From a virus, in IMG/VR virus record IMGVR_UViG_3300033146_000407, positions 1 to 64,000 of that record: a stretch of 64,000 nucleotides of DNA, one strand, 5' to 3'. The position numbers and the translations under genes were made by a program. This document shows, piece by piece, positions 1 to 7,981 of the stretch. The number at the start of each line of letters is the position of its first letter. The stretch's first letter is position 1. The notes under the pieces are model-generated. The model worked only from the letters and a program-made list of their open reading frames with translations. It did not search any database and had not been told where the DNA came from.

Positions 1-1226
1 GCAGTACCATCACCATCCCATGTTGGGTGGTCTTCAATAACAACAAACCCCCCACAGAGAGTATCCCCTGCTAATACCGCCGCATCATATTGAGCTGTCA
101 TCCAATCACCATTAGTCGTGTGACCTTTAACATTTGTATAATAATGTTTGACTGAATTGATCACATCCCAATCTATTTCAAGATCAGCCGGCTTATCAGG
201 CATATTTAAACTATCTAATAAATCCATTGTATTTTCATGGTAGAACGTTCCTTTATTATAACATATCTCTTCCATCCAGTCAGCAACAACGGTTCCGTTA
301 TCATACACACTACTAACAGAATGCAATTCTTGAAAATTTAAATCCCATCGTTTAGCCCAATCCATTTTCAATGCAGAATTTGTCCAGTCAGTTGTATGTC
401 TACCGTTGTGGTATATAGTTCCACCGAAGTATGGTTTTTTATTATGCCCTTTAATTCCACCCTCAAAGCCAACTTTTTTAGCAAAATATATAGAACTATT
501 CATATCCCAATGCCCACCGAGATATGCTATATCTCTAAAATGAACAGATCCACCATTAATTATAGTCTCACTTGAATTATAATCCTGATAAAATGGACCA
601 TTAAAATAAAAGTCACATGAATTAGTCGTAAGCTTCCCATTTATATAAGTGAACCCATCAATTTGTACATCCACGTTACTTTCGAAATCAGTATTTCCAC
701 CTAACTTAAATGCCGCCATTGGAGTGAATGTAGTATCAGGAACGGTATCATATACAGTATCTATTTTTATTTCAAGACCATCAAGATAATATAAACAAAC
801 ATTAGAGGATCTACCACCACCCTGAGATTCCCCAATAATTTCTATCTTAGCAATCATATATTGAGGATCGAATGCAGTTAATATTGCTTTATATTTATTT
901 TTACTACCACTCATAGACACATAATGAGTAGAATCTCCTAAAATATAATAATCTACAATATCACTATCATGTATAGCATTCATAGTAAGAGATAAGTGGC
1001 TTATGAGAGAATCAAATATATCCGATGTATCTTCAGATTCTATTAATTTAGTTGCATGATAAGCGGCATTAATAGTATTCATTCTCGCCTTTTCAGTAAG
1101 ACCCGAATACACACCAGACATTGCATCTGATCCTGCAAGTTTAATTAAATTCATTCCAATAAATGATACTGCTAGAAGTGCCATTAATACATATAGTAAA
1201 GTAACACCTTTTTTATTTCCCACCAT
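1..1226 (-). CDS. Secreted protein with type IV pilin/PilX-like N-terminus (3' end outside window)
   Basis: The frame is open from an ATG at 1226 to the window edge, so the C-terminus is missing (at least 408 residues are visible). The N-terminus reads MVGNKKG followed by VTLLYVLMALLAVSFIG. This is a short basic leader, a Gly before the predicted prepilin-peptidase cut and a hydrophobic helix, as in PilX-type minor pseudopilins; the usual Glu at mature position 5 is absent. The rest is a long Gly/Asn/Asp-rich extracellular-type region (for example YLGGHWDMNSSIYF) that could be a beta-solenoid. It overlaps the stop of the upstream FlgD-like gene by 14 bp, so translation is probably coupled. 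Processing and export would need host type IV pilus or type II secretion enzymes. The pilin-like call rests on the N-terminus only. Confidence 0.6.
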   Translation of the reverse strand, partial: MVGNKKGVTLLYVLMALLAVSFIGMNLIKLAGSDAMSGVYSGLTEKARMNTINAAYHATKLIESEDTSDIFDSLISHLSLTMNAIHDSDIVDYYILGDSTHYVSMSGSKNKYKAILTAFDPQYMIAKIEIIGESQGGGRSSNVCLYYLDGLEIKIDTVYDTVPDTTFTPMAAFKLGGNTDFESNVDVQIDGFTYINGKLTTNSCDFYFNGPFYQDYNSSETIINGGSVHFRDIAYLGGHWDMNSSIYFAKKVGFEGGIKGHNKKPYFGGTIYHNGRHTTDWTNSALKMDWAKRWDLNFQELHSVSSVYDNGTVVADWMEEICYNKGTFYHENTMDLLDSLNMPDKPADLEIDWDVINSVKHYYTNVKGHTTNGDWMTAQYDAAVLAGDTLCGGFVVIEDHPTWDGDGT

Positions 1227-1881
1227 ACTTAACACCAATCATCATCCGATACGAAACATGTTTAGTCTCTAAGACCGGACCGTTTTCTGTGAATATTTCA
1301 TAACGTAAGGTTGCATTTATAATGACTAGATATGCACCAGAACCAACAACTCTACCATTTAAATTCCTACCATCCCACACACCAACACCGACATTTTTTC
1401 CATCTGATGCGGTAACCCAATCCATATCCATATCAGATACTACACGATTACCAACAGCATCGAATATATTTATTATACCACTACAATCATTTAATGTCAA
1501 TGACAATCTAGTTCTTATTATTATAGCAGACCCATAATTATATTTATATGCGGATATATTAAGATAATCTAACACATCATAATTAATCGGAGCTGGAGTG
1601 TTGTTATGTATAATTAATGGGTTATCTATTATATGATAATCAATAGTTTCTTTAGGTATTACTATTATAGTGTAACGAGCAGTATCCATCATCCCATTAG
1701 CATCTTCTAGCTCAATAAAGAATGAATCGTATACAAAGCTCCCCCTAACTAAATTAGGATGCGTATAACTAACCATACCATCATCTATTGTAGCAACACC
1801 TTCCATAGGGTCAACCACAATAGATAATGTATACGGAAATATTGTAATGAACAGTAATACTATTAGTATTACCGATTTCAT
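1213..1881 (-). CDS. Secreted protein: half cadherin-like domain plus C-terminal FlgD-type Ig domain
   Basis: A clear signal peptide (MKSVILIVLLFITIFPYTLS) is followed at once by VVDPMEGVATIDDG and then DSFFIELEDANG. This is the second half of a tandem-95/cadherin-like beta-sandwich without its first strands. The C-terminal third has the FlgD Ig-like signature: IFDAVGNRV, then VWDGRNLNGRVVGSGAYLV, ending IGVKYGGK. That module is common in surface proteins of Fibrobacterota and related fibre-degrading bacteria. The start codon overlaps the upstream stop (TAATG), which implies coupled translation. A role as a surface or appendage subunit is inferred. Confidence 0.65.
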   Translation of the reverse strand: MKSVILIVLLFITIFPYTLSIVVDPMEGVATIDDGMVSYTHPNLVRGSFVYDSFFIELEDANGMMDTARYTIIVIPKETIDYHIIDNPLIIHNNTPAPINYDVLDYLNISAYKYNYGSAIIIRTRLSLTLNDCSGIINIFDAVGNRVVSDMDMDWVTASDGKNVGVGVWDGRNLNGRVVGSGAYLVIINATLRYEIFTENGPVLETKHVSYRMMIGVKYGGK

Positions 1882-2294
1882 TATGGTGCTACAGTATTAA
1901 CAACAGGTTTAAATGTAACAGTCTCCTGCTCAAATACCTTGACTGTAGTGTCGTTGATATTGAACAATAGATATTTTGGGTATATATTAACATACACAAA
2001 CGCAGAATCAGTAATAACTGAACTCATAGCATGATGCACATATACCGGAATAGTATCTTGGAGAATTCCATCCGACCCATCAGAATAAGCGATAGTGGAA
2101 TCTGAATATCCTACCACCGGACCAGCAACTGTAGTTGGTAGCCATGGGATATCCCCAGCAACAAATGTAATAGTTGAATCTGACACCGTAGCAGTACCAT
2201 TATGGATAGTAGAATTACCCTTTAATGATAGGTAATACTCATCAGCAAATAATGCGGTCACTGCAAATAATAATAATAATGTAAATTTTAACAT
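1881..2294 (-). CDS. Small secreted Ig-like protein
   Basis: 137 residues with a typical signal peptide (MLKFTLLLLFAVTALFA). The mature part begins like the later strands of a cadherin-like domain (STIHNGTATVSDSTITFVAG, later SAFVYVNIYP). It ends with NDTTVKVFEQETVTF and then VVNTVAP, which looks like the opening strands of another such domain. It has its own GGAGG ribosome-binding site (RBS) and is followed by an overlapping TAATG into the next secreted gene. No enzymatic motif is visible. It probably acts as an extracellular structural subunit; the family assignment is from the beta-strand pattern only. Confidence 0.6.
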   Translation of the reverse strand: MLKFTLLLLFAVTALFADEYYLSLKGNSTIHNGTATVSDSTITFVAGDIPWLPTTVAGPVVGYSDSTIAYSDGSDGILQDTIPVYVHHAMSSVITDSAFVYVNIYPKYLLFNINDTTVKVFEQETVTFKPVVNTVAP

Positions 2295-2310
2295 ACCAAA
2301 CCTCCATAGT

Positions 2311-2769
2311 TTATTGTATATCAGTATTTATATAAACTGTATCTAATCTATATACTTTAATTAGAGTATCATTCATATAAAACTTGTCACATTCATCATC
2401 ATCATAAATTGTTATAACAAAAGATTGTATGATATATGTTAAATTAAAATCATAAATATCTATTGTGAATTCTTTATCTATATTACAATCATCATTATCT
2501 ATAATAGTAAACTTTATATCTTTTTTAGGGTATACCTCAAATGCATTATACACCAATCTACCAACAGCCCGTGATGTAAAATCTACACCCCTAATGGCAG
2601 TCCCATCAACTACTTTATATTTATATCTCCTCTTGCTCCACGACCAACTATTAATTTTAACTATAAAATAATCTAATCCATGATCTTCATACACCTCAGT
2701 CGGCGACAAATCAAATGTAACTGAAAATACAGAAACACTCAATAATAATATTAAATATAAATTCTTCAT
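2311..2769 (-). CDS. Small secreted Calx-beta-like protein
   Basis: 152 residues. A signal peptide (MKNLYLILLLSVSVFS) leads into a single Calx-beta-like domain: VTFDLSPTEVYEDHG, GTAIRGVDF and FTIIDNDDCNIDKEFTI match the usual layout, with acidic residues that could bind Ca2+. The last 25 residues (NDTLIKVYRLDTVYI) extend beyond that domain and resemble the first strands of a cadherin-like domain. Its ATG overlaps the stop of the preceding gene (TAATG). It is probably exported together with its neighbours; function unknown. Confidence 0.6.
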   Translation of the reverse strand: MKNLYLILLLSVSVFSVTFDLSPTEVYEDHGLDYFIVKINSWSWSKRRYKYKVVDGTAIRGVDFTSRAVGRLVYNAFEVYPKKDIKFTIIDNDDCNIDKEFTIDIYDFNLTYIIQSFVITIYDDDECDKFYMNDTLIKVYRLDTVYINTDIQ

Positions 2770-4271
2770 TAGTCAGGATCAACTACATTTGGGGTATTAA
2801 TAATACTACCACCCTCTAAACAAGTTATAGTGTCCGATTGAATAACTGGATTGTGTGTGTTTTGATCATTCTCAAGAATTGTTATTGTCACTTGATATGG
2901 ATCTGTAGGTAATGTTATATTAGCGGTAGCATCATACAACTCAAGAATAAATGTTTCATTAGGTTCAGCTATAGCATCATCAACTATCGTTAATGGTATA
3001 AGCATCTCACTAGAACCAACGACGAAATGTAAAGTCCCTTGTAGAGTAGCAGTTATATCAGAATTTATAGACGCACTACCATCAACAAACTTCCAACTTA
3101 GCACCCCAGTACTATCTTCAGCAGGGGAATTTAATTTAACTTTGATATTAACATTACCATCAGTTTCATCGAATATTGTATTTTCAACCGAAACTCCTGT
3201 AGTGTGAAATTCTTTACCTGATGTAAGACCTGCAATCAATTCAAGAATATCATTATTACCTGAGTTATTACTTAATGCGTTATATATATCAGTAAACACA
3301 AACACTCTACCGTTTTGATATGCTGGTAATAAATTATTTTGATTATAAGCAATACCAACATAAGCACCATCTACTCCGGGCTTCACCCAAATATCAACAT
3401 CAACTGGTTCTGTGATCCAATTGGTTGCGGCATCAGCATCAAACACACCATCATCAATCCATAATGAACTAACTCCAGGTTCACTTGAACCATTAACCCA
3501 CTGTTTTGCTGTATATTTATGTCCATTATACGCAACTTCATCACCACCATTATAGGTGATGCTATTGTCCCATAATTCAATAATCCTATGAGTAGAGTCT
3601 ATGGTGATAGTATGCTTAACATATTTATCCCATTTTTCGGTATATGATGTATCAGGGGGTACTGGAGCCTCTGTTTGTAGTGCTGGAATACCAACACCCA
3701 TCAATGATTCTGTTGTATGTCCATAAGCAGAAGCTGTATATGAATTAGACCCTAATTTAGCAGCTAAACTAGGCTCAACATTTAGTCTTGGATCATTGGT
3801 ATATGTAATAGGACTTGTTCTAAAATCACTATAATTTGTAATAGTTATACCTTCACCACTAACCGTCTGTAGAAAGGTACTTATATGAGCATGAGTTTGT
3901 CCAGGACCATTAGTATATGAACCATTCTGGTCATGGTCTGTTAAAAACGCAACATTACCACCATTAGCTAAATAAGACGGTAATATATTAGTAACTGTAT
4001 TTGTTGATGGTTCATCGAAAGTACCATCAGCCATACCACCAGAAGTCCAATTTTTATAATCAGCAAACCATATTTGATCGTATTGAGATATATTAGCTGG
4101 GGTATGTTCTACAATAGTAACTTCAACATCACCTAGAGTCTCTAAATGAGCTTTCCAATCCGTTAATTGAGTTTCCCCTGAACCACCCCACTGTCTACCG
4201 ACTATAAGTATCTTCGTTTGAGAAAACGTAATCACAACAAACACCATAATAATCAAACTTAGTAGTTTCAT
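2769..4271 (-). CDS. Secreted multidomain protein: ThuA/GATase-like, CBM5/12-like and Calx-beta domains
   Basis: The start is taken at the ATG at 4271, with AGGAG 5 nt upstream. A signal peptide (LLSLIIMVFVVITFS) is followed by an alpha/beta region that begins KILIVGRQWGGSGE, with ANGGNVAFLTDHD further on, like the ThuA/GATase-type fold. Around residues 225-275 is a CBM5/12-type chitin/cellulose-binding signature (YNGGDEVAYNGHKYTAKQW). Around residues 365-470 is a Calx-beta domain (FDETDGNVNIKVKL to IDDAIAEPNETF-like strands). The last 30 residues (NPVIQSDTITCLEGG to VVDPD) are only the beginning of a cadherin-like domain. First gene of the exported set; role inferred as a surface or polysaccharide-binding component. 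Confidence 0.6.
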   Translation of the reverse strand: MKLLSLIIMVFVVITFSQTKILIVGRQWGGSGETQLTDWKAHLETLGDVEVTIVEHTPANISQYDQIWFADYKNWTSGGMADGTFDEPSTNTVTNILPSYLANGGNVAFLTDHDQNGSYTNGPGQTHAHISTFLQTVSGEGITITNYSDFRTSPITYTNDPRLNVEPSLAAKLGSNSYTASAYGHTTESLMGVGIPALQTEAPVPPDTSYTEKWDKYVKHTITIDSTHRIIELWDNSITYNGGDEVAYNGHKYTAKQWVNGSSEPGVSSLWIDDGVFDADAATNWITEPVDVDIWVKPGVDGAYVGIAYNQNNLLPAYQNGRVFVFTDIYNALSNNSGNNDILELIAGLTSGKEFHTTGVSVENTIFDETDGNVNIKVKLNSPAEDSTGVLSWKFVDGSASINSDITATLQGTLHFVVGSSEMLIPLTIVDDAIAEPNETFILELYDATANITLPTDPYQVTITILENDQNTHNPVIQSDTITCLEGGSIINTPNVVDPD

Positions 4272-4286
4272 ACCCACTCCTATATA

Positions 4287-4982
4287 TCAAAAATAAAATA
4301 AAATCTGAGGATCATTACCTATATAATAATCTCCAGTAAGAGAACTACAATTAACAAATGTAGTATCATTCACCATCTTCATACCATACCCTTCATGAAT
4401 ATGACCAAATACATGAACATCTGGCTTCACTCTATCAATAGCATGTAATAAATCACCATCACCAACAGACCCTTCATCTAATTCATCGCATATACCAAAT
4501 GGAGGTCCATGAGTTATTAATACATTAGTATCTTCTGGAATCATATCCCAATATTTATTGATAGCATCTCCAGGTCGTTCATTGAATGCCCAATCATAAA
4601 ACCATTTAGTAATCGGACTACCATAAAACTTAACTCCATCAATAACAATAGCACTATCCTCAAGATAAGTAACTCCTGGAAATAAAGCTAATACATCATC
4701 TATATCATCTTGAGTTCTTGCTATTGGTTGTTTATGATCTAACGGTCTATTAAAATCAAAAAAGAAATCATGATTACCTGCAATACATATCTTATGTTTA
4801 TTCGGTCTATCTTCAAACCACGATAGAAAAACCATAACATCATGCTGAGATCCTACATTAGTAAAATCACCAGCATGAATAATAACATCAGCTGAATCGA
4901 AATCATACTTAATATCATCACTTAAATTGTCATACCACTCATTATGTTTAGTGTGAGTGTCACTTATCATTGCTATTTTCAT
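4287..4982 (-). CDS. Calcineurin-like metallophosphoesterase
   Basis: 231 residues with the complete metallophosphoesterase motif set: SDTHTKH near the N-terminus, HAGDFTN, AGNHDFF, THGPP and GHIHEGYG. These supply the dinuclear metal ligands. The THGPP and GHIHEGYG spacing resembles the MPPED/UPF0046 branch of 2',3'-cyclic-nucleotide or nucleic-acid phosphoesterases. GGAG lies 6-7 nt upstream of the ATG. It is cytoplasmic (no signal peptide), although it sits beside the secreted operon. The substrate cannot be read from the sequence; RNA end-processing or nucleotide hydrolysis are plausible. Confidence 0.85.
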   Translation of the reverse strand: MKIAMISDTHTKHNEWYDNLSDDIKYDFDSADVIIHAGDFTNVGSQHDVMVFLSWFEDRPNKHKICIAGNHDFFFDFNRPLDHKQPIARTQDDIDDVLALFPGVTYLEDSAIVIDGVKFYGSPITKWFYDWAFNERPGDAINKYWDMIPEDTNVLITHGPPFGICDELDEGSVGDGDLLHAIDRVKPDVHVFGHIHEGYGMKMVNDTTFVNCSSLTGDYYIGNDPQILFYF

Positions 4983-5003
4983 AAAATCTCCAATCCATTA
5001 ATA

Positions 5004-7130
5004 TTAATGATATACAATACCCTCACCTCTTTCCCATTGGGTCTTAGTAACAACTGTCACATTTGGATGAGTATTCCCCAATTCAGTTCTCCACGCACCT
5101 AAACTATCAGTATCTGGTATTGTTAAATAAACCGGCTGACCGTCAAACCTCAACGCATAATCCCCTATATGTGGTATACCATCAGTACTCTTATAATGAT
5201 CAAAATGTATAACATGTAGATAAGGGAATCCATCATCAAATGCATGATTACCGATATATATAATAGACTTAGGGAATCTTAAATATCTTGATTCTTCTAT
5301 TACAGAGCCAGGTTCACATGATGAACTTCCCTTAGCCAAACTCCAACCATAAAATGCATAATCTCCTATAACTCTAACGCTATCATCATGATAATAATCA
5401 TCTGTTGGCACAGCAAATACAGGAAGTCCACGATATTTACGCCAACCATAAAATGCATAGCTCCCAATATTAACAGCATATTTTAACATTAGAGGTTCAT
5501 ATGAATATGCACCGATTGCATCTGTAAATGTCGTAGGATCAGTGTAACTATAATTACTAGCACGGTCGGGTGGTAAATACCCATCAATAGAATCATTACC
5601 ATATTCATAATACTCAGACGAATCCCAATCCCAAGGCTTTACCCCCTTATTCATATCACCACGATAATCACCGTCTTGCATCCATAGTAGAGATACCCAG
5701 TTATCTTCCTGTAAATGTTCATGAGCTTCCATACCAAATGAAATACCAAATCCACCTTCATACTTAGAATCACTATACCACCAACGTTGGATACGATACC
5801 CTTTATATTTAGCCTCATTATTACGCAGACTGCGATCATCGGTGGTTAATTGATTATAATAATATGCACCAGTCCCCGAATAATCAGTATTCAGAGAATA
5901 TGCTATGTATTTTTCAGGAGTAACCGCTCTACGTAGTTGTTTGATAACCTCCCTTCTAGCATAATAATAATCCCAACCATCAGACACAAACGCCTTAGCT
6001 AACGTATCAATCACTCCTTCCTCAGATATATAACCCATAGCACCCCATACCTTCTCACCTTCAAGACCCTTAAACACAACCCTTAATGGGCTACTACTAG
6101 AATCGAAAAATAAACCAAATATACGACCTTTATACGCAAATCCACCCATAACATATCGACTATTATCAGTCCTCTTAAAATTATTAGTATAAAGACTCCA
6201 ACCACTACTAGACCGAGAATAACTATTGTAATATCTACCATTTTGATCTTTAACGCTATCATCTCGTGTATAATACACGAATTCGGCAGCAGCCCTTGCA
6301 TTCTCCCATCCATAAAACGCATATGCACCAATATCAATCCTGTGTGATGCCCATATATTAATAGTCAACCCATACATAAAATTAGACCAACCAGAAAACG
6401 CAGCAGCCCCAATATCATCTCTAGTAGACACAAACAACCCACCACATCCAGTAACGTCATTAGGTATACATATAACAGAATTCCATCTACTAAAAGCAAA
6501 ATAATCTATTTCACCGTCTATATTAGATGAAAATCCAAATCTAGTACTTTCCCAACCTTCAAACACAGATCTATTATATTTTGACTGAGATGGTAATGTA
6601 ACAACACCGGGTAATAATGCAGATTTCCAATCACGAAAAGCATTACCACCAATAGTTATATTTGAATTTACGATATAACCACTTCTTCTAACGCTAATAC
6701 CAATACCCAATATATCACGGGAATGCCTATAAGAACCAGATGAATGCTCTCCTATAGGCTCGAATGTAACGGATGTAGATGATATCTCAATAACCTCACC
6801 TATAACACACACGCCAGTATTATCATTATCATCCCACTCAGCAATATATAAAATATCACCAACTATAAGTGGTGTATTAAATTTAGTATAATCTATATCG
6901 ATAAGTTTTTGTCCAGTATATTTACCAGTACTCAAACGAACCATACTATCGGGTAATTGATATCTATCATATACTTCCCCAAAAGTCACACCACCAGTAT
7001 AAGATTCCCAACCTCGAAATGATTCAGTACCTATAGTATTCACGCTACGTGGAACTTCTAAAGACTTATCAGAATTAGCATGACCCCAATCCTTAAATGT
7101 AGAATTACCAATATGTTTAATATTACTCAT
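5004..7130 (-). CDS. BspA-type leucine-rich-repeat protein, possible adhesin or tail-fibre component
   Basis: The start is taken at 7130 (MSNIKHIG), which has GGGAGG 4 nt upstream; an upstream in-frame ATG is less likely. The 708-residue protein has many irregular TpLRR/BspA repeats built on a phrase like IGxxAFYGW (FKDWGHA, SFRGWES, AFRDWKS, AFSGWSN, AFYGWEN, AFYGWRK, AFYGWSL). There is no signal peptide. The same AFxGW repeat occurs in the fibre-region genes at 41343 and 43321. This suggests a virion-displayed recognition module or exchange with them. It overlaps the preceding glycosyltransferase by 8 bp. A role in glycan or surface binding is inferred from the repeat class. Confidence 0.65.
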   Translation of the reverse strand: MSNIKHIGNSTFKDWGHANSDKSLEVPRSVNTIGTESFRGWESYTGGVTFGEVYDRYQLPDSMVRLSTGKYTGQKLIDIDYTKFNTPLIVGDILYIAEWDDNDNTGVCVIGEVIEISSTSVTFEPIGEHSSGSYRHSRDILGIGISVRRSGYIVNSNITIGGNAFRDWKSALLPGVVTLPSQSKYNRSVFEGWESTRFGFSSNIDGEIDYFAFSRWNSVICIPNDVTGCGGLFVSTRDDIGAAAFSGWSNFMYGLTINIWASHRIDIGAYAFYGWENARAAAEFVYYTRDDSVKDQNGRYYNSYSRSSSGWSLYTNNFKRTDNSRYVMGGFAYKGRIFGLFFDSSSSPLRVVFKGLEGEKVWGAMGYISEEGVIDTLAKAFVSDGWDYYYARREVIKQLRRAVTPEKYIAYSLNTDYSGTGAYYYNQLTTDDRSLRNNEAKYKGYRIQRWWYSDSKYEGGFGISFGMEAHEHLQEDNWVSLLWMQDGDYRGDMNKGVKPWDWDSSEYYEYGNDSIDGYLPPDRASNYSYTDPTTFTDAIGAYSYEPLMLKYAVNIGSYAFYGWRKYRGLPVFAVPTDDYYHDDSVRVIGDYAFYGWSLAKGSSSCEPGSVIEESRYLRFPKSIIYIGNHAFDDGFPYLHVIHFDHYKSTDGIPHIGDYALRFDGQPVYLTIPDTDSLGAWRTELGNTHPNVTVVTKTQWERGEGIVYH

Positions 7131-7935
7131 ATAACCTCCCACGCAACATAGTATATAGATCAGTATCAGTTAAATTAATAATAGATAATATATAATCTAT
7201 ATGAGTCGTTCCGTGTATAGCAACACTAGCATCAAAATGGTAGTGTAAATTAATAACTTTACTATTATTTATATATATAGTAGAATCATTGATACATAAA
7301 TCATTTATATCGTCTAATTTCCAAAAAGCAACATTCATCCCGTAATCTAACTCAGATATAATATAATCTCCGGACTCTAACACAACGCTAAGAGGCTTCT
7401 GTTCATAAAAATAATATTGGTTAGAGTCAATAACCAATCGCCAATCATTAATCAAATCAATATTAGTAGCACCAACCATACCAGCATTATATTTACCATA
7501 CATAATATCATCTTCTTCAGGTTGATCTTGAATAGATAATGCAATATCAAACTCTTTATGATATAAACTATTTAAAAATGATTGAGGAATCTCATTGACA
7601 AATACCATATCAGCATCTAACAAAAAACAATAACCATATGTAGATATAGATAATAACATTATATCTAATTTAGTTTGAACTAAAGCTCTATAATTATCCT
7701 TAGATGTTCTACGTTCATCAATACTCATCTTAGTACTATTAAATATAAAAGTACCACTATCACCAATAAGTAAATGCAAATCCATATCCAACTCATCTTT
7801 ATATATATCATATACATAAGAATCCACAGATAAAATCCATTTAATATTATGATATCGCTCGATAGAGTACTTTAAATAAGTAAACTCCTTATATATCCGC
7901 TCACTTACAACACAACATACTACCAAATAATCCAT
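7123..7935 (-). CDS. Glycosyltransferase (nucleotide-diphospho-sugar transferase-like, DxD motif)
   Basis: 270 residues. It contains LVQTKLDIM, then GYCFLLDADMVFV with a DAD metal/nucleotide-sugar motif, then YGKYNAGMVG and YFYEQKPLSVVLE. This matches phage and bacterial GT-A fold transferases of the nucleotide-diphospho-sugar transferase type. The C-terminal domain of the glycosyltransferase at 26526-29114 has the same order of blocks (VKTKLDIARM, AFIMDTDMIML, YGKYNVGMIV, FFEQKPFELAV), so the two are clear paralogues within one genome. The RBS (AGGGG) lies just after a GC-rich hairpin. It may glycosylate a structural protein or surface component. Confidence 0.75.
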   Translation of the reverse strand: MDYLVVCCVVSERIYKEFTYLKYSIERYHNIKWILSVDSYVYDIYKDELDMDLHLLIGDSGTFIFNSTKMSIDERRTSKDNYRALVQTKLDIMLLSISTYGYCFLLDADMVFVNEIPQSFLNSLYHKEFDIALSIQDQPEEDDIMYGKYNAGMVGATNIDLINDWRLVIDSNQYYFYEQKPLSVVLESGDYIISELDYGMNVAFWKLDDINDLCINDSTIYINNSKVINLHYHFDASVAIHGTTHIDYILSIINLTDTDLYTMLRGRLYE

Positions 7936-7948
7936 ACAGCCCCTGAAT

Positions 7949-7972
7949 GCGGACGACGAAACCGCCGCCCGC
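7949..7972 (-). promoter_or_regulatory. GC-rich RNA hairpin just upstream of the glycosyltransferase RBS
   Basis: In the minus-strand RNA, a 10-bp stem GCGGGCGGCG / CGTCGTCCGC encloses a 4-nt loop. Two of its pairs are G-U wobbles, which become A-C mismatches in the plus-strand RNA, so the fold is specific to the transcribed strand. It stands out in this AT-rich genome. No U-tract follows, so it is more likely a processing, stability or translation-control element than a terminator. Confidence 0.6.
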
Positions 7973-7981
7973 TATAAAAAC

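Noticed and set aside
1213-4277. The secreted genes as a single large adhesin broken by stop codons or frameshifts
   Set aside because: Each ORF begins with its own convincing signal peptide and, in most cases, an RBS or TAATG coupling; fragments of one gene would not gain these.
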